A DNA stretch of 64,000 nt from Hydrotalea sandarakina. GTDB taxonomy: Bacteria; Bacteroidota; Bacteroidia; Chitinophagales; Chitinophagaceae. The DNA is taken from positions 62,001 to 126,000 of the forward strand of contig NZ_QKZV01000003.1 of NCBI RefSeq assembly GCF_003254115.1, given 5' to 3'. Of the stretch, positions 55,318 to 62,594 are shown in pieces. Position 1 is the stretch's first letter, and every line of letters begins with the position of its first letter. The notes beneath the pieces are model-generated. The model was not told the origin of the DNA, did no database searches, and was given only the letters and a program-made list of their open reading frames with translations. A program made the position numbers and the translations under genes.

Positions 55318-56802
55318 TTATTTTTGCGCTGTTTTAATGGTATCGTTTGTATGTGCCGCTAATTTTTGTTGAATAGCAGCATCCATATTATTCAAAGGAT
55401 TAATGACAACACCGGATGTTTGAGCTCCGTCTAATGTTTCATGACTTTGCTGTAAAAACTTTATATATGCAGCCAAGGCTTCTGCCTCTTTTTGATTACC
55501 CGGAAATGGTGGCATAAATGTTCTTCCGTTATGCATATTAGGTATGTATGCGGCCATAGCACTCTCATCTAAAGGTTTATTAAAACTGCCATACATTCTT
55601 TCAAACACATAGGTAATTGAGTTAATGCCTTGTGTGGTATGACATCGACTGCAAGAGAGCATAAATACATTTTTACCTGCCTCAATTTTATTGCTTTCCG
55701 TAACTTCAGGAGTAGAAGTATAAGTGGCATACTTCAATATTCCGTCTCTTTGGTATAAAGGATAATCTTCTTTTCTTAATAAGTTCGAGTACATATATCC
55801 TCCAATAACATAAGGCTTTCTGATAAATTCACGTACACGCTCAAAAATGCCTAAAAAGCCGAATGCCATTACGGTAGGAAATACAACCATGTACCACCTA
55901 ATTTTAGAAGGCTTAATAACACCAAGCAAAGCAATTAAGAGAACAGATGCTGTAGCACCTAAAATAATATATTTTAAAAGATTATAATACTGCTGAAACT
56001 CTATGGTTCCAACTGCAGTGCTCATATTATCTCGCATGGCAGCGGGCATGGCTTTGTAATAATATATGGCACCCAGAATTGACAATGGTGTCCAAAACAA
56101 AACCCATTTAGCGGTTGTTGATATTGTTTTTGTACGTAAATCGCTTCCTCTTTTTGTAAAAATAAAAACCAAAAAATAGCCGAATGTCCCGGCCACAATC
56201 ATGGCAGTTGGTGTTCGGAATAATAATTGCGGCAAATAAATTGGATTGGTAAATCCGTTAATAAAACTGTGATGCGTATTCCAGTTGCCCGGATCCATCA
56301 TAAAACCTAAAATAGCAACAATAATAGCCATTGTAAACCACGAAAAAACAGATAAATACCAACCAAACCGAATATGCTTCAATTTAGCCTGCAACGAGCG
56401 ATTGGCATTTTTCCAAGTTAAATAGTAAACCATTATTAAAACTACTTCAGTAACAAAAATGGTCCACTCAGTAAACCATGCCCAATAAAAAACTCTTATT
56501 AAACTTCCAATAGAAGCAGGACTAACCAATGCTGCAGAAAACCAAATACCCACACCTGTCATAGCCCCCACAGTAGTTGTAATAATAAAAGCAACTTTCA
56601 TCATTTTTTCTGCAACAGCATCCCATTGCAAATTGGTAATTTCATCAGGCTTACTATTCTTCACCCCTTTCTGCTCAAGCCAAGTAATATATGGCACAAA
56701 ACCAACTGCAATACCATGATTAATGAGTACATGTATAATAGCAATCATTGCTATTAAAAATCTATCATTCAACCAATCTAAATGAAACATAGGGAAATCC
56801 AT
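55318..56802 (-). CDS. CydA-like membrane subunit with C-terminal cytochrome c domain (first subunit)
   Basis: 494 residues, about nine transmembrane helices plus a c-heme domain with CSRCH (Cys384, Cys387, His388). CydA-like features: His24 in AMIAIIHVLINHG (b595 ligand position), GAMTGVGIWFS near 79-89, acidic pair Glu112/Glu119 in WFTEWTIFVTEV (compare the E99/E107 proton-channel pair), and RKPYVIGG at 328-335 matching GRQPWVIYG. The region matching the CydA His186 helix (LLFRTPTAMIVAGTFGY) lacks the histidine; the partner subunit has it. No long quinol Q-loop is evident. Likely terminal oxidoreductase of the cytochrome bd superfamily; electron donor and acceptor unknown. Confidence 0.75.
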   Translation of the reverse strand: MDFPMFHLDWLNDRFLIAMIAIIHVLINHGIAVGFVPYITWLEQKGVKNSKPDEITNLQWDAVAEKMMKVAFIITTTVGAMTGVGIWFSAALVSPASIGSLIRVFYWAWFTEWTIFVTEVVLIMVYYLTWKNANRSLQAKLKHIRFGWYLSVFSWFTMAIIVAILGFMMDPGNWNTHHSFINGFTNPIYLPQLLFRTPTAMIVAGTFGYFLVFIFTKRGSDLRTKTISTTAKWVLFWTPLSILGAIYYYKAMPAAMRDNMSTAVGTIEFQQYYNLLKYIILGATASVLLIALLGVIKPSKIRWYMVVFPTVMAFGFLGIFERVREFIRKPYVIGGYMYSNLLRKEDYPLYQRDGILKYATYTSTPEVTESNKIEAGKNVFMLSCSRCHTTQGINSITYVFERMYGSFNKPLDESAMAAYIPNMHNGRTFMPPFPGNQKEAEALAAYIKFLQQSHETLDGAQTSGVVINPLNNMDAAIQQKLAAHTNDTIKTAQK

Positions 56803-56821
56803 AAAACAATATTTGTAACTG

Positions 56822-56829
56822 CAAAGCTA
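56822..56829 (-). promoter_or_regulatory. -7 promoter box of the cyd-like operon
   Basis: TAGCTTTG on the minus strand, 19 nt before the ATG at 56802. The -33 position (56849-56851) reads GGT on the minus strand, not TTG, so this looks like a promoter that needs an activator. Confidence 0.5.
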
Positions 56830-56861
56830 CTTTAGCCTAATGGGCCACCTATTTACCCTTT

Positions 56862-56909
56862 TACGGAAACTATGTACTTATTTATGGAAACTATTAGTAT
56901 GGAAATTTT
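56862..56909. promoter_or_regulatory. Triple direct repeat, candidate AraC-type operator
   Basis: TACGGAAACTAT at 56862-56873, TATGGAAACTAT at 56883-56894 and the weaker TATGGAAATTTT at 56898-56909. The first two starts are 21 bp apart, two helical turns, as in AraC half-sites. The block lies between the AraC-family gene and the cyd-like operon, immediately upstream of the missing -33 element. Confidence 0.55.
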
Positions 56910-56921
56910 ATAGACAAAAAA

Positions 56922-57824
56922 TTAATATATACAACTTTTTGTATTTGAAATTTGCTTTCTAAATAATTCGGGGGTTATAGAGGTATATTTTTTAAAGAAT
57001 CGGGAAAAATAAGAATGATTCTCAAAGTTTAATGCCCATGCAATTTCATTGATGGTTAATGAAGAATTAACCAAAAGTCGTTTAGCTTCAAGAATAATTC
57101 GATTGCGAATATGTGTACCTGCAGAGTGGCCAAAATGACTAATACACAGCTCATTTAAATAATTCGGGGTTATATATAGCATTGCTGCATAATCCTTGGG
57201 CAATCGTAATGTTGTATAATGTTCTTCAATTAATCTATCAAACTTTTGTAAAATATTGGCTCCTTGTCTTAATTCATAAGGCTTACTAACGTTGTTTAAA
57301 GGTCGGCTCATCCACTCTAATAGCTGCAATAAATATAAGCGAAGCATATATCGCGCACTTTCATCATTACGGGCATATTCATGCTTAATTTGTTGAAATA
57401 AAATCTGAACATTGCTTGATATACTTTCAACATTAACAACAGAGCCATTTCCATTCGCAATAAAAAACGGATAATTTTTTAAATGATTCAAATTGGCCAG
57501 AAATAATGAAATATAAGATTCAGTAAAATTAATTAATATGCCCTTGGGCTTGTAATCAAATTGCCACTCATGAACTTGTCCCGGATTGAGAAAATAGATT
57601 GTATTTTCTTTTATTTCAAATTTCGTAAAATCAATAATATGATATCCGGAACCCGATTCAATAAACATTAACTGATAAAAATTGTGTCGATGTGGAAACT
57701 GCATGTTATTGTGATACGCCAAAAAATCAGCTAACTCAAACACCAAAATTTCGTGTTCAGTTTCACTTGCATCTACCATATTACAAATATCCAATACCGG
57801 AATTTTTTCTTTGCTAAAAACCAT
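56922..57824 (-). CDS. AraC family transcriptional regulator
   Basis: 300 residues. N-terminal cupin-like sensor (about 20-130; HRHNFYQLMFIESGSGYHI, NPGQVHEWQF), and a C-terminal AraC DNA-binding domain (about 200-295) with two helix-turn-helix motifs, the second in the classic form INEIAWALNFENHSYFSRFFKKYT followed by TPELFRK. Such regulators usually activate neighbouring genes on direct repeats. Those repeats lie 13 bp beyond its own stop, in front of the cyd-like operon on the same strand. The ligand is unknown. Confidence 0.9.
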   Translation of the reverse strand: MVFSKEKIPVLDICNMVDASETEHEILVFELADFLAYHNNMQFPHRHNFYQLMFIESGSGYHIIDFTKFEIKENTIYFLNPGQVHEWQFDYKPKGILINFTESYISLFLANLNHLKNYPFFIANGNGSVVNVESISSNVQILFQQIKHEYARNDESARYMLRLYLLQLLEWMSRPLNNVSKPYELRQGANILQKFDRLIEEHYTTLRLPKDYAAMLYITPNYLNELCISHFGHSAGTHIRNRIILEAKRLLVNSSLTINEIAWALNFENHSYFSRFFKKYTSITPELFRKQISNTKSCIY

Positions 57825-57921
57825 ACAGCCAAAATTAATTTTTATAAAAAAAATGTATGGTGACTTTTAACACATTGGTAATTTTACATGTTATACGGTA
57901 ACTTTTACTGCTATTAAAATC

Positions 57922-60402
57922 ATGCACCAACAGCATTCTAAAGGCTTTAAAATTATAGAACAATACCTGGCTGGTATGCAGCAAACAGCTTTCCCTTTTC
58001 AAATAGCTGCATGGCATGCTATTCAGAGTGGAAAAAGTGGTTTGGTGAATGCACCTACCGGTATGGGAAAAACATTTGCAGTTTTTTTAGGCAGTATCAT
58101 TCAGTTTATTGATGAACATCCCAACACTTATACCCAACAAAATAATAATGGATTACAATTACTTTGGATTACACCATTAAAAGCATTGGTAAAAGATTTA
58201 GCCCGTGCCATGGAAACCACTTTAAAATATTTGAATATTCCATGGCAAGTAGGCATACGTACCGGTGATACAACAACCCAAGAAAGACAACAACAAAAAA
58301 AACAATTACCCGAAATTTTATTAATTACCCCCGAAAGTTTACACTTGTTGTTTACGCATAACAACCATGCTAATTATTTTAAAACATTAAAAATAATTGC
58401 AGTGGATGAATGGCACGAATTGCTGGGAAGTAAAAGAGGTGTTCAAGTTGAATTGGCAATAGCACATTTAGTTCAATTGCACCATACACAAAAAATTAAA
58501 CACAAACATAAGCTATGCATCTGGGGTATTAGTGCTACCATTGGTAATTTAGAAGAAGCAAAAAATGTTTTATTATTTCCATTAAAAACAAAAGGTGTAA
58601 TTATACAAGCCCCCCCCACTAAAAAAATAAATGTTCATACCATTATACCCGATGAAATAGAAACCTACCCTTGGGCAGGCCATTTGGGTCTTAAATTGGC
58701 ACACAAAATTATTCCGATTATTGAGCAAAGTAATTCAACCCTAATTTTTATTAACACCAGAGGAATGACAGAAACCTGGTACCAAACTATTTTAACGGCT
58801 GCACCACAATTAGCAGGTGCCATCGCCATTCATCATGGAAGTATAGAAAAAGAATTGCGTTTGTGGGTGGAGGAAGCATTGCATCAACAAAAATTAAAAG
58901 CCGTAGTTTGTACTGCCAGTCTTGATTTGGGAGTTGATTTTAAGCCTGTTGATACGGTTATTCAAATTGGTTCACCTAAAGGTATTGCTCGATTTATTCA
59001 ACGAGCCGGAAGAAGCGGTCATCAACCCAACGCAACATCGCACATTTATTTTTTACCTACACATTCGTTGGAATTAGCAGAAGTAGCAGCATTAAAACAT
59101 TGTTTACAAAATAATATCATTGAATCGAAGCCAACCCTTTTATTGTGTTATGATGTGTTAGTGCAATACCTATGCACATTGGCCATAGGTGGCGGTTTTA
59201 ATGCTAAAGAACTGCTTGAGGAAGTTCAACAAACATATTGTTACCAACAGCTTAGTATTGACGAATGGAATGAAATTTTATTGTATTTAACAAGTGGCGG
59301 TGCCGCTTTTCATGAATATGAAGATTTTAAAAAACTGGAGTTAGATTCGAATGGAAAATATGTAATAAGAAATAGAAGATTGGCTATGCAACATCGCATG
59401 CATATTGGCACCATTGTAAGTGATGCGATGTTAAAAGTAAAATGGATGCATGGCAGTTATTTAGGGGTAATTGAAGAATGGTTTATTAATAGATTGAATA
59501 TTGGCGACAGTTTTGTTTTGGGAGGAAGGAATGTAATGCTAACCATGATAAAAGATATGACGGTTTGGGTAAAGGCATCTCAAGCAACAAATACCATAAT
59601 TCCCAGTTGGATGGGTGGAAGAATGTCATTAACAGCCAATTTAGGGTCAGAATTAAGAAATATTTTTTCAAATGCATTGCATAGTCAATTACCTGAAATG
59701 AAAGCATTGGCACCTTTGTTTCAATTACAACAACAACTATCCGTTATTCCCAATAACAATGAATTACTCATTGAAATAATTCAAGAAAAAAAACATTGGC
59801 ATATTGTTGTATATCCTTTTGAAGGCAGATTGGTGCATGAGGCCATGAGTGCATTAATGGCATACCGACTTTCTAAATTACAACCCGTTTCATTTTCCAT
59901 TGCCATGAATGATTATGGATTTGAACTTTTATGTGATGAACGGATTGATTTAACCCCGCAAGTAGTTGTACAATTATTTAGCACCGAAAATTTAATTACC
60001 GATTTACAAAACAGTGTAAATGCTACAGAAATGGCAGCCCGTGCATTTAGGGAAATTGCAGTAATTGGTGGACTAATTTTTCAAGGATATCCCGGAAAAA
60101 ATAAACGTACCCATCATTTACAAGCTTCAGCAACTTTATTATTCAAAGTATTAAATGAATATGACAGCAAAAATGTTTTGCTGCAACAAGCGTTTAAAGA
60201 AGTATTTGAAAAACAGATGGAAGAAGTTCGTTTAAGAAGTGCATTAAAAAGAATTCAAGAGGCTGCCATTCGTATTACCCATCCCAAACAATTTACTCCT
60301 TTCAGTTTCCCAATTGTTGCCGATGGTTTAAACAGAAACCATATTTCATCTGAACAATTGGAAGATAGAATAAAAAAAATGCAGCAACAGCTTATTCATT
60401 AA
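57922..60402 (+). CDS. Ligase-associated DNA damage response DEXH helicase (Lhr-type)
   Basis: 826 residues. Superfamily 2 helicase of the Lhr class. Walker A APTGMGKT at 44-51, DEWH box (VDEWHELLGS), motif III SATIGN, FINTRG, and motif VI QRAGRSGHQ, followed by the long Lhr-specific winged-helix/beta C-terminal part. In Bacteroidota it normally sits with a DNA ligase, an exonuclease and PdeM; PdeM is encoded 634 nt downstream here, but the ligase and exonuclease are not in the window. Transcribed divergently from the AraC gene. A TAACTTTT lies near the start, one base off the -7 consensus. Confidence 0.9.
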   Translation: MHQQHSKGFKIIEQYLAGMQQTAFPFQIAAWHAIQSGKSGLVNAPTGMGKTFAVFLGSIIQFIDEHPNTYTQQNNNGLQLLWITPLKALVKDLARAMETTLKYLNIPWQVGIRTGDTTTQERQQQKKQLPEILLITPESLHLLFTHNNHANYFKTLKIIAVDEWHELLGSKRGVQVELAIAHLVQLHHTQKIKHKHKLCIWGISATIGNLEEAKNVLLFPLKTKGVIIQAPPTKKINVHTIIPDEIETYPWAGHLGLKLAHKIIPIIEQSNSTLIFINTRGMTETWYQTILTAAPQLAGAIAIHHGSIEKELRLWVEEALHQQKLKAVVCTASLDLGVDFKPVDTVIQIGSPKGIARFIQRAGRSGHQPNATSHIYFLPTHSLELAEVAALKHCLQNNIIESKPTLLLCYDVLVQYLCTLAIGGGFNAKELLEEVQQTYCYQQLSIDEWNEILLYLTSGGAAFHEYEDFKKLELDSNGKYVIRNRRLAMQHRMHIGTIVSDAMLKVKWMHGSYLGVIEEWFINRLNIGDSFVLGGRNVMLTMIKDMTVWVKASQATNTIIPSWMGGRMSLTANLGSELRNIFSNALHSQLPEMKALAPLFQLQQQLSVIPNNNELLIEIIQEKKHWHIVVYPFEGRLVHEAMSALMAYRLSKLQPVSFSIAMNDYGFELLCDERIDLTPQVVVQLFSTENLITDLQNSVNATEMAARAFREIAVIGGLIFQGYPGKNKRTHHLQASATLLFKVLNEYDSKNVLLQQAFKEVFEKQMEEVRLRSALKRIQEAAIRITHPKQFTPFSFPIVADGLNRNHISSEQLEDRIKKMQQQLIH

Positions 60403-60414
60403 AACTGTTGCTGC
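60374..60414 (-). terminator. Terminator of the minus-strand membrane gene, inside the helicase 3' end
   Basis: GCAGCAACAG at 60381-60390 and CTGTTGCTGC at 60405-60414 form a perfect 10-bp stem. On the minus strand a run of eight Ts follows the stem; on the plus strand there is no T run. The stem spans the helicase stop codon at 60402. Confidence 0.7.
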
Positions 60415-60432
60415 TTCAAAACACCCATTCCT

Positions 60433-60936
60433 TTACTTGTTAGTCAAATATTTTATTTGGCTGGAATATAAAATAATAAACAAGACAATGAATCCATAAC
60501 CCAAATATGCCCCTAATCCCGTAATAGAAGATTTACCCAGCAAAATAATAGAAGCAATAACTGGAAAAATTTCTCCAATTATCCACATATAATATCCCTG
60601 CATTTTCAATTTTCGCATATCAATGGCACCTAAAATACAAAGTATGGCACCAATAAGCGTTACAACCAGTATGGGTAATTTATTTACGACTGATAAGCGA
60701 ACAAGTTCTATTGCCTCAGGTGAATAGAACTTTTTAGCAAAATCAGGCATTTTATCGAAATCAGGACTATTAGCCATTTGCTGCATGGCAGCAAGGCTTT
60801 TATCAGCAGTCATATATTGATAAATGCCGGATAGTATGGCAATGCCACTTCCAATAAATGTAAGTATGGTAAGTACTTTAAGCATTCCATATCTGGGCGC
60901 AATGGGTTCATTGCCTTTTAAGTTGTATTCCATCAT
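60433..60936 (-). CDS. Four-span membrane protein of unknown function
   Basis: 167 residues. Transmembrane helices at about 20-40, 85-103, 115-135 and 140-160. Between the first two is an exported-side loop of about 40 residues rich in Met, Asp and Lys (MQQMANSPDFDKMPDFAKKF). No recognised motif. It sits alone on the minus strand between the helicase and PdeM genes and so interrupts that repair pair. Two adjacent ATGs make the exact start uncertain by one codon. Confidence 0.6.
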   Translation of the reverse strand: MMEYNLKGNEPIAPRYGMLKVLTILTFIGSGIAILSGIYQYMTADKSLAAMQQMANSPDFDKMPDFAKKFYSPEAIELVRLSVVNKLPILVVTLIGAILCILGAIDMRKLKMQGYYMWIIGEIFPVIASIILLGKSSITGLGAYLGYGFIVLFIILYSSQIKYLTNK

Positions 60937-61022
60937 TGTAATAAAAAATTAAATTGATCTAAAAATATTATTCTCAATTCATTCAGCAAAATTTAATGTA
61001 TTAAATTTTTAAGCATTGTTTT

Positions 61023-61030
61023 TACATTTG
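61023..61030 (+). promoter_or_regulatory. -7 promoter box of pdeM
   Basis: TACATTTG, 5 nt before the pdeM ATG; fits TAnnTTTG and implies a leaderless mRNA. Confidence 0.5.
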
Positions 61031-61035
61031 CTACT

Positions 61036-61698
61036 ATGTTTGCGCCATACCTTTTTCCATTTAAAAACCAGCACTTATGGTTAGTTGCCGAAAAATGTAT
61101 TTTTTGGGAAGAAGAAGGCGCACTTATTCTCTCAGACACACACATAGGGAAAACTGCTCATTTTAAAGCCAATGGTATAGCTGTTCCTGAAGCCATTTTT
61201 AAAGATGATTTGCGTAGGCTATGGCAAGTTATTTCGGTATTCAATCCAAAAAAAATATTAATTGTTGGTGATTTATTACACAAAAAAAACAATCAAGAAG
61301 TAACTCATTTTTTAAAATGGAAAAATGAAACCACAAAAGTTCCATTTCATTTAATAAAAGGCAATCACGATATATTATCTGAAGAATGGTATAACGATGC
61401 GGGTATTATATTGCATCAACACCAATTGCTGCTTCCACCATTTTTATTTATTCATAATCCCAATGAAACTGAAAATGATGAAGAAAAAGATGTATATACC
61501 ATCTCCGGACATATTCATCCCGGCATTCGTTTAAAAATAACAGGCAAACAACAAATAAAATTGCCTTGTTTCTATTTCGGTAAACACCAAGCAATATTAC
61601 CTGCCTTCAGCAATTTCACAGGTTTAGCTATGCTAAAACCTACTAAAAAAGACAAAGTTTTTGCAATAGCGAATCAAAACATAATTGAAATAAAATGA
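61036..61698 (+). CDS. pdeM: Ligase-associated DNA damage response endonuclease PdeM
   Basis: 220 residues, calcineurin-like metallophosphoesterase. Metal-binding motifs in order: Asp34-x-His36 in LSDTHIGKTAHF, GDLLHKK, GNHDIL, and GHIHPG. The SDTHIGK/HFKANGIAVP combination is the PdeM hallmark. It is predicted to trim DNA ends together with the Lhr-type helicase and an ATP-dependent ligase. It overlaps the next gene by 4 nt. Confidence 0.9.
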   Translation: MFAPYLFPFKNQHLWLVAEKCIFWEEEGALILSDTHIGKTAHFKANGIAVPEAIFKDDLRRLWQVISVFNPKKILIVGDLLHKKNNQEVTHFLKWKNETTKVPFHLIKGNHDILSEEWYNDAGIILHQHQLLLPPFLFIHNPNETENDEEKDVYTISGHIHPGIRLKITGKQQIKLPCFYFGKHQAILPAFSNFTGLAMLKPTKKDKVFAIANQNIIEIK

Positions 61699-62594
61699 TT
61701 GAAATTGCTTTTCATCCATTATATGCACATGCCCTTCCTGCCGGTCATCGATTCCCAATGGAAAAATATGAACTAATACCAGCACAGTTATTACATGAAG
61801 GAAGCATAACCAAAGAAAATTTAGTACAACCCATACCCGTTGACGATGAAATTGTTTTATTAACTCATGATAAGTATTATGTTCAAAAGCTAAAAACACA
61901 AACACTTTCATTGGCTGAAGAACGTAAAATCGGTTTTCCTCAGTCAGTTGCATTAACCCACCGTGAATGGTTGATTACGCAAGGCACCATTAACTGTAGT
62001 TTAAGCGCATTTAAAAATGGTATTGCATTAAATGTTGCAGGTGGCACCCATCATGCTTTCAGCGATCATGGCGAAGGTTTTTGTTTGCTGAATGATTTTG
62101 CAGTTGCAGCCAATTATTTATTATGGGAAAAGTTAGTCAATCAAATATTGATTATCGATGTTGATGTACACCAAGGTAATGGTACAGCTGCTATTTTTGA
62201 ACATAATCCTAACGTATTTACATTTTGCATGCATGGTGCACATAATTATCCATTCCATAAAACCATTTCAAATATTGATGTTCCATTACCCGATGGTACG
62301 GATGACTACACTTACTTAACACAATTACAAGAAGCCATTCAGTATTTATTACCTTTAGTAAAGCCCAATATTGTTTTTTATTTATCGGGAGTAGATGTTT
62401 TACAAACCGATAAATATGGTAAGCTGAATATTTCGATGAATGGTTGTAAAAAGCGAGATGAAATAGTTTTTAAAGCATGCAAACAACAAGGCATACCCGT
62501 TGTTGTAGCAATGGGTGGTGGCTATTCGCCCGATATTCGAACAATTATTGAAGCCCACTGCAATACTTTCAGAACCGCTTTACATTTGTACTGA
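61695..62594 (+). CDS. Histone deacetylase family (AcuC-like) hydrolase
   Basis: 299 residues. Zinc-dependent deacetylase fold. Seen: the active-site histidine pair region GGTHHAFSDHGEGFCLLND, the zinc-binding IDVDVHQGNGTA (Asp and His), and GGGYSPD near the end. Bacterial members deacetylate proteins such as acetyl-CoA synthetase, or acetylated polyamines. ATGA overlap with pdeM shows co-translation; the functional link is unclear. It converges on the DUF5916 gene with a 15-nt overlap. Confidence 0.87.
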   Translation: MIEIAFHPLYAHALPAGHRFPMEKYELIPAQLLHEGSITKENLVQPIPVDDEIVLLTHDKYYVQKLKTQTLSLAEERKIGFPQSVALTHREWLITQGTINCSLSAFKNGIALNVAGGTHHAFSDHGEGFCLLNDFAVAANYLLWEKLVNQILIIDVDVHQGNGTAAIFEHNPNVFTFCMHGAHNYPFHKTISNIDVPLPDGTDDYTYLTQLQEAIQYLLPLVKPNIVFYLSGVDVLQTDKYGKLNISMNGCKKRDEIVFKACKQQGIPVVVAMGGGYSPDIRTIIEAHCNTFRTALHLY

